From contig CM036622.1 of assembly GCA_020746105.1 (NCBI GenBank), forward strand, positions 12,758,487 to 12,822,486: DNA of 64,000 bases, written 5' to 3'. The notes beneath the pieces are model-generated. The model searched no databases, was not told the origin of the DNA, and saw only the letters and a list, made by a program, of their open reading frames with translations. The DNA comes from Trogon surrucura (lineage: Eukaryota > Chordata > Aves > Trogoniformes > Trogonidae). The translations under genes and the position numbers were made by a program. Shown piece by piece: positions 14,074-26,000 of this stretch; positions within the stretch are counted from its first letter, which is position 1, and every line of letters begins with the position of its first letter.

Positions 14074-16267
14074 CCTGTTTAGGAAAAAAGCTCTCCATAT
14101 TTGCAACTGGTATCTTAGCCTTTTCTGTGGAAGTAAATTTCCAACCACAGGTGAAACTCTACAGGCACAGTTCCCCAGGGAGACCCCGTGATGGAAATTT
14201 CCTTCTTGTGAGTCTCCACCTGTAGGGTTAAATTTATCCCTGAAGTAACTCTACTGATATTGCCAATATTACATGAGAGATCAATTTCCCTTACCTCATT
14301 TGTTTCATTTTTAAAGCTGAAGGGGCGAGGCCAGCTACTCCAAAGAGTAAACCACCTTACTTCCATTTCCACCTGTGCAGCTACGGCAATTTAGAGCCAG
14401 CTAAGAACCTCTCCCACTGCCTTTAATGGTGGGTTAGATTTTACGGTCAACATAGGATGATTTTCTAGTGAAGGATGTTGACACTAAAATAGTCCCAACC
14501 AGTTTAGAGCTGGATTCAGGTCCCCTCAGGTTGGAGTACTGGGGGTTGAAGGTATGGAGAACCCTGCCCAGCTTAAGGATATTAACAGTTGAGTACATGA
14601 GGCAGGAGGTAGCGATGGCACGTGCACTGCCCACAGTGCTTGAGATGTATCCTTTCTAGGTGCATTAATAATGATCAAAAGTCCCACCCCTCACAGATAG
14701 CTGGTAACTGTCCAAGGCTATGTTAGAGGCTAGATTTCAGGCACGGAGTACATACTACCACCCTTCAGTCCTGGGAGTTACCATTTCTGAGTTAGCCAGA
14801 GGCTGTGGTGCTGTAAATCTACAAGCTGTCACTCCTGGGATATGTCTTCTCTACTTTCCATCAAGTGCTGCTGACCTTAGTGCCCACAGAACTGCTTCTG
14901 CAAAGCAGTGCAAAGGTCCATGGCTTCCATGCTCCGTTTTACGTTGGCCACGTGATTTATGAGCAGAAAATGGAATTTCAGCTGCATTTCCTTTACTGAC
15001 AGGTTAGCAAACATCTTGTAAATCATGGTGGTGGTGCCAAAACCCCTGCCAGTGATCGAGAGATTTTATCAAGCTTTGATAGCCTCTAAAACCAAGTTCC
15101 ACAGAATCTTGTTCTAATTTATTACTAAATTACTATTGGGAAATGTCATTGAATGAACAATATTTAATATAACACCAACTACACTGAACAGCTGCAACAC
15201 CTGCAAATAAATTATGTCTTGTGATAATCTAAAAATACATATTTCTTATTGTATCCTGGGAAGAATGGGAGATGTAACTTGATTATAAAACCACCACAAA
15301 TCCTGCGCACCATGTAATCAGTCTCATTTTATGCACTGACTTTCTCCACATCTGTGCAAACAAAGCCATTGTTATAACACACAAAGAGCTGAGGCATATA
15401 ATACATGCAGCTATGAAACCCTGAGTGCTGCTACGTGTTGAGTCTTTAAATGAAAGGTGGCACATCTGCTTTTTGGCATAGGAGTGTAAATCAATCCAAG
15501 ATGTTTATTAAAGAGTAAGTAACAACCTGTCCACACATTCTTTCTTCCACCCAGCCTTGGGTTTGTTCTTGCTTTGTTATTCTTCTGGCAGTTAAATGCG
15601 AGCTCTGCACATTAAAAGTATGTGTTGTTTCTTCACGTACGGATAACGTAACATGTCACATAATATTTAACAAGTATGGGATGGGGAATGGTTTGGACAA
15701 AAACACAAGCCAAAATGAGGCGGGGAGGAAAGAGTAAGTCCAAACAGTTACACCATAGTGACTGGAAGGTTTATTACTCTGGATAAGGCCACTACATTTC
15801 CTAATAATTTTCAAATTAATAAGACCTAGATTTGATTTCATGTTCTAGCTCTTAGCAATTAGTGATCAAAATTTGCACCAGTAAAGGACGGTGAATATTT
15901 TCTTCCTCATCAGTCAAAGGCATAGGTAAGCATGAAAGAATAGAGTAGTCAATACAGCTTGACTTTGTATTTACAGCAGGTATGTGTAACTTCCACAACT
16001 GGGTCTGCCTGAGCTGAACTGGAGGAGAGCCTAAGTCTTTCAGCACTTGCATGGGCTGATCAGCAGGGAAGACAACACAATATTGACACTGATCAGTACC
16101 GGCACCGGAGGTTGGCCCCTTCTGGAGCAATTGCTGATGTATTTGGCAAAACCCCTAACATGTTCCTCTCCCACGGACCGAGGAGCTATAGGGTCTGCTG
16201 TAGAACAGCAGTCCAAGGACAACAAAACCATTTCCCATTCGGTTCTCACGTGTTGCCTGAGCTAGTC

Positions 16268-16358
16268 AAGAGGTGGCATCCCTGCCCATAACAGGGAAGT
16301 TGGATTAAATGTTCTCTAAGGTCCCTTCCAGCCTAGGCCATTCTATGATTCTATGATT
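16268..16358 (+). mobile_element. CR1 LINE, 3' end fragment
   Basis: The last 90 or so bases of a CR1 element. The order is the conserved CCCTGCCCAT block, a GTTGGATTA(G)AT block, AAGGTCCCTTCCAGCC, and the terminal octamer repeat ATTCTATG occurring twice. Severe 5' truncation with an intact 3' end is the usual state of avian CR1 copies. It lies about 3.2 kb upstream of the GALNT15 start codon. Confidence 0.88.
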
Positions 16359-18999
16359 TGTAGACAGCCTCTTTCATGGGCTACCTGCATGAAGCAGCAC
16401 TTCAGAGACTGGAAGTGGGGAAGAAGGTGGTGGTTGTAGGCCTGAGGGTAGAGCTTGGGACATGTAGTGCTCCATCCTCCTCCATCAAAGGATGCACAGG
16501 AAAGTCTCCTAAGATGCCTGGGGAGAGCGACTCCCTCACAGCTAGGCAGGAAGAGCAACCCATTCTGTGTTCCAGTGAAGGGTCTACTTTGTAGCATGCT
16601 TTTTAGCAACCGCAGGTAGAAAGAAGATACTATGGATGCGGTGAGGAGGTGACAAGAAAGTGATGCTGTTCTTCAAATGCATTTTGTAAACAAGACATGT
16701 CCCCTCAGGCACTGAAGGGCTCATCCATTGGAAAGACAATCTCTCTTTTGAATGCTGGCAGTGGAAAACTACAGTGTTTTCCTGGCTCATTTTTAAGAGA
16801 CAAGCCTGGAAAACAGACTGGTTGATGGGAGGTGGTTCATAAAGGTTTGTTGTGCAGAACTGTGGACAGTTGTGAGAAAGTTTCGACAGAAAGGTCCATG
16901 CTGGACAGGGAACAGAGGTTGCTGGAAGTGTGCCACCCCATGTATTACACTTGCACATTCAGTTCACTAAACTGACCTCCAAACACCTTCTGTAATTGTT
17001 CGTTACTTCTTTATTAAAATGGTCAGGATATATTCAAAGGCCAGATACCCTATGCATAAGTTTCAGTGGTAACATCACCAGTCAGTGACCCAGGTGGATT
17101 TGCTCAGCAACACGGAATGTACCAGGACTGAATTTATACAGCAGTTACCACTGCACACTGGAATTATCCAAATTTGTTACAGCATCCTGTTATAATATTT
17201 TAGCCAGGGCAAAAATATTAATGAAACTAAATCAAAATACCTGAGTAGATCAGAAAAGTGGAGGAGGGAGAAAAAGGCCAGTAATACTTTCTCCCATTTA
17301 TTCTACACACTCTTAAGTTTCTGCTTTTTTTTTCTTTCTTCTATTCCCCGTGCCTGATAATGGGACTCTGTAGAACTGAACCTTTTGCAAGTCGCTGGTG
17401 CCAGCTTTTTGCAGAGTGCCTCGGACAGGTCTCTTCATTTCCATTTTGTTTTGTCTTTCTATGGCTGACACATATTGTTATTTAAATGAATGCTTTTGAA
17501 CTCAGATTTTTTTAAATGCAAATGTGTTCTGCTTCCCTATTGAACTGAAAACATCAATGCTTCTTTTTCCCTATGAAAAGTACGATAAAGAGTAATATTC
17601 TCAGGGCTGAAGGTGGGTTGGGATGTTACTTTTCTGTGAATTTACGTTGAAACAGAGAGACACACACAATGGTGAAGTATCAAAATATTGGCTAAATCTT
17701 CCTTCTGCCCAACATATTATTAAAGCAGTACTGTATCTTTGCAAGAACAGCTGAAGTAGGGAAGGTGCCAAGACACAGCACACTGGTCACACTGCCTCAA
17801 GGCAATCTGTGTAAGATGGTTACAGGAGCACACACAGAAGTGAGAGACACTGCATGCCCTCAGCGATTTTAAGTTGCTCTACCCCATCCTTCCTTTTGAG
17901 GGACATGATTCATTTTAGCTTGCAAGTAGGTGCCCTCTCATTTTTAATTTTTTTTGGAAGCCGTTTACCAGGATCCATAGGCTGAACTTACAGACCATTT
18001 TACAGGGAAGTAATGGGGACGGAGGAGAAAAAAAAAAGAAATAAATCCTCGGTACCCTTTAGAGTATACTGCATTCATGTGTTTAGATTTTTCTTTCATC
18101 TAAAAAGCCTAGAAATGTAATTTTTAACAAAAGGTGAATGTGGAAGTTCTGCAGTGATCACATGCTTCCTGCAGCTGGATCTTTCTGCTCATCAAATATT
18201 AGAAGACAGGTAAAAAAAAATCCCATGCCCCCAGCACAAGAAGGGTTGGTCACACCTGAATTACATCCATACCTGATCTCTGCCAGACCAAGAGGCGTGC
18301 GATGCTGAAGCACGTGGACTGTCTCATCCCTTTTCCCATTGGACAAGCACCCATCCCACAGCAAAAAATGTCACAGTCCATGCCCACTAGCAGCTGTGCC
18401 AGCAATATCAGCAAACAGACCTCAGAGACTGAGCTCCCCATTTATCCACAGAAGTTCTGTTGTTTTCTTTCAGTGTCAGTAGTTGTTCCAGCCCAGGCTT
18501 TCTACATATTATTCCTGGACTACTGAAAACTTGAAGTGCTGCTCTCTGTCCTGCAATATCAAATTTATGGATGAGGAGACAACTTCAGTCTGCCAGGTGA
18601 TAATTTGGCGTCCTTGTGTCAGTGTTAAAATCCCCGCAGCTGTAAATATTTATTGAATAGGAAATATACTCATATACTTCAGCTAGTACATTACCCTGTG
18701 AATAAATCTAACCTTAAATAAATCATGTGCACTCCATCATTTATTCAGTTTATAAAATTCTTGCTTCTTGCTCAGAGCATTCTTAGCTCAACATTCAGCA
18801 GCAGAGTGATTCGTGGTGTGCCTTGATTTCTTCTCTAATACAATGTTTTGCTTCTTACTTTTCACCTTCTACAGTTTTTGCAAAGTTTTGATTTGACAGG
18901 ACAAAAACAGTGAGGGCATTAGGACCAAGAGAAAGACGCACACATTGCTCTGTATTATGTCTGGCAAAGTGCTTCCTGACTGAGTGCTGTAGTTATGTG

Positions 19000-19536
19000 T
19001 GAAACAAAGTCAGGGACCGACTAGTTCTCATCTGTTGATCACAGTTAACTTGAAGCCTCTGAACGGGTGAGAGCTGTCAGATTTGCTTTCAGAGATAAAG
19101 CATCTCAATCCAGGCAGCAACCGGAAACTTTGAAGAAGCAGGATCTACTCAGGAAGGAAACTATAAGAAACGTATTTTCTTTTTGCTTAGAATTTAAGAA
19201 GGAAAAAAAAACCCGAAACTTTAGTCACTCTTTTCATCAGCTAAACATGCACTTTGCTCACTAAGCCGGGACGTTGTATTACAGAGGATCTACTTTATCT
19301 CACTGGATCCATGCTACATTTTACTACAGTAAGTGCAATTTTAATAGGAATGTTATATTTTGTCTGTAAATAGAGAGGAAAGCATGAAACGGCATCAGTG
19401 AAATGTGAGGCGGGCAAAAAAATCCTCTTGGCAGATAGTGAAAAACCAAGGCTTCGCTGCAACCCGAGGACCGGAGTCTGAGGAAGATCCAAGTGATATT
19501 TAACATGACCATCTGTATCATTTTGTCACCAACAGC
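19000..19536 (+). promoter_or_regulatory. GALNT15: Presumed GALNT15 5' leader / proximal promoter
   Basis: This stretch directly precedes the GALNT15 start codon and should hold the 5' untranslated region and possibly the core promoter. No convincing TATA box or CpG island is visible upstream of the ATG. The GC-rich island lies downstream of it instead. A GTAAGT donor-like site at 19329-19334 and an AG at 19534-19535, one base before the ATG, would delimit a 207-base leader intron if used. The transcription start cannot be placed from sequence alone. Confidence 0.4.
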
Positions 19537-19546
19537 ATGTTCTTGA
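19505..19546 (+). other. Possible short upstream ORF overlapping the GALNT15 start
   Basis: An ATG at 19505 opens a 13-codon frame ending in TGA at 19544-19546. It overlaps the GALNT15 start codon (19537) in a different frame. A is at -3 in both start contexts. If the leader is unspliced, this uORF would be met before the main start and could reduce its translation. If the putative leader intron is removed, the uORF is removed with it. Its use is inference. Confidence 0.35.
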
Positions 19547-20084
19547 GGAAGAAGTGCAGATATGGATCACGTAAGCTGCAGTTTCTCTTGTTGTTGCTGA
19601 TGCTGGGCTTTTTGTTACTGATGGTTACGACGCTGAATCCACCACCCAGCAACCAGAGCAAGGAAGGGACCTTCCAGCCTGTGGAGTTCAACCTCCGGGA
19701 AGGGAATCGCATGGACTTTGTGGAGACCCAAGAGCTGCTGGACGCCCAGGAGGAGAGCCAGCAGTACTACCCTCTGGACGGGCTCTCGCCTTTCATCTCC
19801 CTGCGGGAGGACGAGTTGATCGCGGCCGTCGTGGTGTCGCCCACCGGCAGAAGGAACCACAGCAAGGCCAGGAAGGGATACCGCGTGGTGGGGCAGCCGG
19901 GCAGGCGGTCCGAGGGGAGGGCTGGGGGGGACCCCGAGCCCCAGCTCCTGCCCCTTCCCCTGCGAGACGGGCAAGGGGCTGCCCGGGGGGAGCGGCCGCT
20001 CGGCCTGGACACCCACGGCTTCAACGAGGCGCTCAGCGAGCGGGTCTCTCTGCGCAGGGAGCTGCCTGAGGTACGACACCCGTT
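19537..20084 (+). CDS. GALNT15: GALNT15 coding exon 1 (residues 1-182)
   Basis: Encodes the cytosolic tail (RKK, RYGSRK), the Golgi signal anchor ([13 protein letters not shown]) and the poorly conserved stem, ending in the conserved PEVRHP. The donor GTAAGT follows position 20084, and the exon ends after two bases of a Leu codon. The second half is GC-rich because it lies in the CpG island. The first ATG giving a basic tail plus anchor was taken as the start; A is at -3. Confidence 0.93.
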
Positions 20085-23000
20085 GTAAGTAAAACAGGCT
20101 CTTTACTTCCCGGGAGAAAACTCTTCTCCTTCCCCGTCGCCGTTCCCCCGCTCCGCTCGACCCCGCGTCTCTCCCGTCCCACTCTCCCCTCGGCCGGGCA
20201 CCGGGGGTTCCCCCACGCCGCGGGGGGAACGCGGCCCCGCGCCTCGGGCCGCCCCCGCCCCCCCCCCCCCCGCGCACCCCGGGACCGCGACCGGTGCCGC
20301 CGGGGCCGGCAGAGCTCCGCGAAACACGGGCGGGCGCTTCTTGCCCTCAGGAGCCGACTGGCGGCGGGGCGGGGGTGATGGCGGGGGGGCAGCTACGGCT
20401 CCTGAGAGCGCGGGGGCCGAAGCGAGCGCACGGCGACCCAGCCGCGCCCTGCGCCCACCCCAGCCCCGCACCGCGGCGGCGGCGACCGGCGGCGCGGCCC
20501 GGCCCGGCCCGTTCTGTCCCCACGGCAACGCGGAGCCCCGAGGGCGGGCGGCAGCGCCCCCTGGCGGCGGCCGCGTGCGGGGCGCTCCCCGCCGCAGCAG
20601 GTGCCGGGCGGCCACAGGCGGGCTCCACGGGCCCCCCGGCGGTTCCCCCTCGGCTCCCTGTCCGTGTGTCCGGCCGTCTGCCCCCCGGGGCTGGGAAGGG
20701 AATCCGCAGGGCGAACGGCGCCAGGGCTCCGCGCTGGGTGCCGAGGGTGTGCGGGGTTGCGGCCCACAAGCTGCCCGGCGGCGGGAGGGGGACCCGGGGG
20801 TGCTGGTGGCGGCGGCAGGCGGGGCGGCCAGCGGCGGCCTGGCCGGTGTCGGAAACAGTGCCCGGGCCGGCAGGACTGGCATCTTTTTCGCCGTGCTTCG
20901 CTGGTCACTCTCTGCACCTTGTCATGCTCACAGGAGGAATGATGACCCGCGTTCCCCGTTTACCGCCCGTGATGCGAGCCAGAAATCAGTTTTGCTTTGG
21001 CAGCTGAAGGGCTGGTACCCAACAAGGGACAGGTTTAGTTAACACTAATCTTGGTAAGGGTTAAGCTGTGGTCTCAGAGCTCTGGGATGGATTTTCTTGT
21101 CTGACTAAAGAGCTCTCAACACCACAGCTTATAGAGCCCACACTGAAACCACAGATCTGGACATCTGAGGCTTCGCAGTTGCTCAAATCTAAATCCAGAG
21201 GATAAACCTGCGGTAGAGGTCTTCCACCAAGCCAGTCCTGGCCTTTACGGCACAACGCACAAGCCCCAATGATATTTTTAAGTCATAATTTACTCTGGTG
21301 GCCTAGCTCACAGCTATGTCAGTCCAGTTTTACAGCAGCGTACATGAGAGCAAACCAGTATTGAATCAGATTGTCTATTTCTCCATTTTGTTTGAATCAT
21401 TTTGTTCCTAATAATGTCTGTTATTACGTACTTAGAGAGAACCCAAGCAGTCAGAGGCCTTTCAGTGAGTTAGTTCCATAGACTTGATCTCTTTCGTTAA
21501 ACTCAAAATTGGATGGCAAATTCTTCACACCTGAAGCTATGCCTACTAATTGTGAAGCACTTCCAGGTACCGTAAAATAAGGCTGGTCAAATTTCACACT
21601 TGCATACTTCGTGTTTAGTCTTATCCCTGAGTGTAAGATGTAAGGTAAATGCCATAAGATACATTTAGCGTCTGTTCCTTAGAAAATCACAGAGAGATCT
21701 GTTGTGCTTTGCATGGAAACAATAGTCAGCACAACTACAGTTTCATCTTATGTGAAAAGTACGGAGGTCTGCTGGAAATAAAGCAGAGCCTGTGGGCTGT
21801 GCCATGTCTTGACAGCCCAGAATCCAGCCTTCTCACCTGGAAAGCCATCCTTTAGACCTCTCTTACCTGACCCCAGCTTCTAACGTAACCCACATCTTTT
21901 TGCATGCCTTGCCAGGTGAATGTTTCTTGCTACTCTTCAGAAAGTAGATACATAAACGGGTCTCTTTCAGCACTCCTACTGATGCTGACAGGTGTCTTGT
22001 TGTGCCCCATTACTTTGAGTACCGGCTTTGACACAGCCAGGGTTTATGGACGAAAAAGCCTAATGACCTGTCCAGTTATACTAGAAAGTTTTCCTTGTGC
22101 ATCGAGGCTTGTCCGCTGAGCTACCTTCATCCCTCAGAGTGCTTTCTGCTGCTGTCAGTTGGCCCAGCTGCTATTGACACCTGCCTGGGACAGTGGACCT
22201 GAATCAAGCCTGCCGTTGTGACTTATATGATGGGGCTTCTGCCCCAAAAAAAAGATCTGTTTTCCTCTCTCGGGCTTGAGTGTCAAACATATCCAGGCAA
22301 ACAGAAACTCACAATATATCTAAAAGAGATTTAAGTTTTCATTACAAAAGTATAGCTTCCACTTGAGTGCTGTTGGGAGCTGAATCTCAACAAGACATTT
22401 CCTGAAGGTGTGTGGGAGTCCCTGTCAGCAGTGCCTTTGCCATGTCAGAATTGCTCTCCTGTTCATTGCTGCATGTGACAATTCCTTGTTTTCCACAGAC
22501 TGGATTAAATCACTATGCCTCGTATCAGTCACAGGCCTGACTTTTTGAAATGCCAATTTATGATGGACAGTCTATGAAACTGCTCCAAATTACAGGGAAG
22601 GTATTTCTGTACACCAGTACCCTTCTGCGTTTTTCTGAAAATTATATATCTATATTGCAAGTCTCTGCCAATCTCCATGGCAACTAAACACTCACCATTT
22701 AGGCTGAGTATTCAAGTACAGTTATTTTCAATTCTTTTCCAATTAAGATTCCATAGCAGCCTTATTTTTCTTGCTATAACCACAGTACTAGCAACATGAC
22801 ATTGTAGTATTATGGTGCAAAATATAGGTGCTTATAGCTGTGCTGAATGTTCCTGGTTAGAAGCTGCCTGGTAGTAAAAAGACTGCATCAGATCTTCACT
22901 GAAAATCAGTAAACCAAGGACAACAAAGATTCATTACAATGTAAAAATCATCAAGAAAATTTGCCTCTATATAAAAAAAAGACATTAATGTGAAATACTA

Positions 23001-26000
23001 TAAACTATAAGAAAATATTATAATTGTGCTAATTTAAAATTTATATTCCCAGAAGTGTTATCTGTATGTATTTGTTATTAAATTGTTCAGACTATGGATT
23101 CTCTTAAACGATGAGCAGCTTTGTGTCTGGAGAGTGCCTAGTATCATACGGCCACAGTCAGTGAATAGAAGCACTAAGTAAAATGGTAATAAACATAGCA
23201 ATACTAAAATTATATCCCTTACATGAGCTTCTGCTGAGTAGCTAATTTTTTAACAGCCACTGTAAAATCTGCACGACGATTTGCTTGGTAGTACAAAAAT
23301 GCTGAAACAACAATGGGCCACATTCAGCCCATTCTGTAATTCCTTGAAGAAGTTCTTGCTGCTAGAGATTAAATGAGAGGAAACTGAGTGACTGCTACTC
23401 AGGAAACTAAAAGATTTTAAAATGTGTTTTATAATGCAAGCAAAGCAGATATATAGAGACGGTCTTTGCAACTCTACAGTGGGCGTTTCAAGGCATTTTC
23501 TGGAAAATGTGCATCCTTAGGCTAATGTAGTGTGTCCTGCATCTCGGAACTAAGACTGGTGCTTCAGAAAACACTTTTTGTTGTAAATGTGATTTGTAGA
23601 TTCTTTACTCAGGTTTATGAAACAGACATTGTTTGTCCAGGGTTTATAGTTTTCATACGCACCTTCTGCATAGAAAGTGTTTTTCATTCTTAAATGCTTG
23701 AATCATCAAAGTGACATCTAATTCACAGTAATTTTGCTGCAAGTTGTTTCAATGTCATGAGTGAAAATCTTGGCCCCATGGAACACTGAGAAGCCATGGG
23801 CCCCAGCTGGCACTCTGGAGCATTTCTGGAAACCCCACAGTGACCCACATCTGGCCAGGTGTCTTGCGGTGGGCTGTGTCAGTACCTGGGATTGTAAAGT
23901 AAATAGCAGAAAAAGGCACAGAGAAAATCTGCCCTGCTGGGAGTCTCATTCATCAGTGACTCACGTTCTTTGGAAACAGCAACCTGTTCCAACTTCATAT
24001 GGAAAACAAATTTACTTTCTTAAATGTATCTATATTTGTTGCCCATGTAAGGCGCCATTTCTCTCCTGTACAGGACTGAGATGTTGGCTTCATTCACTAG
24101 GATTCTGGTCAGGCAGGTATACTGATCTGTTGTGCAGATGAGTTATTCTACTTGTTAGTCTTAAAGGTACTGCATTTCAGATTGCTCTTTTCTCTGGTCC
24201 TTGAGAAAATGTGGAAATTGATGGAGGCTGACTGACCTGCTTCAGTTATCTCTGCTTTGTCTAATTGTCTTTTCAGTTTCTTGTTGCCTTCTGGACCATT
24301 TCCACTTGATCTCTGTGTTTTGAGGCTGCCAGAGCAGAAAAAAAAAGTATCCCAGAACGCAGCAAAACTTCCTTCTTTTTGTATTCTAATTTTTATAGTG
24401 TCATTCCAGTATTTTCACTTTGTATGCCAGCCTTGGACACCTTGATAGTTCCTTTTCTTGATTAGAAGTGAGTTGAGACCTTAAACTGCTTTCCACTCCT
24501 GAAGGTTTAGGTGTAGCTTACAACTTTGCTCTGAAAAGAAAGTAGCCAGTTGTACCAGCATTTCCAGTGTCTCCCTAATTTGGTTCCATGCAGGTGCCTA
24601 CAGCAAGAATATGACTCCAGTCTGCCTACTGCTAGTGTCATCATCTGTTTCCATGACGAAGCTTGGTCTACTCTGCTGAGGACTGTGCACAGCATTATGG
24701 ACACAGCCCCAAAGGCCTCCCTCAAGGATATCATCCTTGTCGACGATCTCAGCCAGCAAGGTAGCCCCCATTTCTCTGCATGTGAATTGTTTTTTCTAAA
24801 GCTTCAGGGAAGAAACTGTCCTCTTCCAAGAAGTACGTGAGGAGAGTATAAGGTAAAGAGGACCCACTTTGGAAGGGAGCTAAGACAGCTCAGCAGAGCC
24901 CTGAGGTGGCTGCCAGGTTTCACTCTTCATCTCAGTTTAGCCTTTCAACTTTGAAATATGTTTCTTTTGCCCCCATCATTTCCAATCACTCTGAAAATAA
25001 GATCACAGTATGCAAATCTTAGCCTTCCCACTGGACAAGATCTGCTGTAATAATTTCCGGACTTGGACTTTGGCTGGAGCATAGAGTAGAAAACTCCACA
25101 TTGCTAAAGTAATCCAAAGTGCAATGGAAAGCCAAACACCTGTAGTATCTCACTCTGATCTGCGCCTTTTGTGAGATGATGAGAGAATTCATCTTTTGCT
25201 GGAAACAGGAGAGGAGGCTATTAAGTTTCTTGCAGGAAATGAATCTCAGTTTCCATTAGTCTCTACTTCTCTTTGACATTATGCTGCTCTGGGAGTATTT
25301 GGAGCACAGCCTACCTGACCATGTGAAACAAATGCCCCCAAAACATTTTACCAGCAAGAAGTAGCATCTCCTCCTGTTGCTTTTCAGTAACAGCTTGGAT
25401 CAAAGACAAAATGTTTCCGTGACTGTTCTGTTTCTGACAGGGCCCCTGAAGTCAGCTCTGAGTGAATACATCTCTAAGCTGGATGGCGTGAAACTCATCC
25501 GGAGCAACAAGAGGCTTGGAGTCATCCGAGGTCGGATGCTAGGAGCTGCACGGGCAACTGGAGACGTGCTTGTCTTCATGGATTCACACTGCGAGTGTCA
25601 GAAGGGCTGGCTGGAACCCCTCCTAGCCAGGCTGTCCAGCAACCGGTAAATATTCCTGTGACCTCTGAGTTCCCGTCATATGCTAATTTCTGCTGCAAGG
25701 ATGTACTTGGAAAGATTTGAGTATTTTTTATCGTCTCTTGGTTACCTTCTATCTTTTGGTCAGATTGCTTTTATTTTCTACCATATCACCACATGCACCG
25801 CTAATATGTGTGAAGCAGCTAATAGCCCTCATTTCATACTCAGTATCACTGAACTGTCAGAGTTTGTATCCAGTTAGACCTATAAGAAGGCTTCCTGTTG
25901 GTCTGAATTTAAACATTTGCAGTCTCAAGCTGTCTGCAAGTTGTCGAACATCCACCAAAGAAACTAGTGCAGGACTCCATTATTGTTACTTTTTAGCTGT

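Larger units (their letters stand above)
1..18999. other. Gene-poor upstream intergenic region
   Basis: I see no coding exon here. The open frames are short, have no recognisable domain and lack splice-consistent continuations. The longest, near 52-630 (192 codons on the + strand), is a low-complexity frame with no family resemblance. The base composition is AT-rich apart from patches near 4.6 kb and 6.4 kb. The only elements I can name are a CR1 tail near 16.3 kb and simple repeats, entered separately. In human the DNA upstream of GALNT15 is also a long gene desert, which is consistent. Non-coding exons or enhancers could lie here and would not be visible by eye. Confidence 0.6.
19780..20890. 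promoter_or_regulatory. GALNT15: CpG island over exon 1 / intron 1 of GALNT15
   Basis: About 1.1 kb of very GC-rich, CpG-dense DNA begins within coding exon 1 and covers the first 0.8 kb of intron 1. The flanks on both sides are AT-rich. Several open frames of 140-260 codons here, on both strands, are by-products of the scarcity of stop codons and are not genes. The island sits downstream of the start codon, so it may mark an internal promoter, an antisense start or an intronic regulatory element. Confidence 0.75.

Noticed and set aside
16584..16958. 124-codon minus-strand open frame
   Set aside because: No recognisable family. It is about the length expected by chance in 64 kb and lies in the intergenic desert.
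19615..20277. 220-codon minus-strand frame overlapping GALNT15 exon 1
   Set aside because: A mirror of the coding exon and island; its codons are the antisense of conserved GALNT15 sequence.
20103..21042. Open frames of 140-260 codons on both strands in the GC-rich stretch after GALNT15 exon 1
   Set aside because: They overlap one another in many frames, are Pro/Arg/Gly/Ala-rich as expected from CpG-island composition, and show no domain. GC richness removes stop codons.
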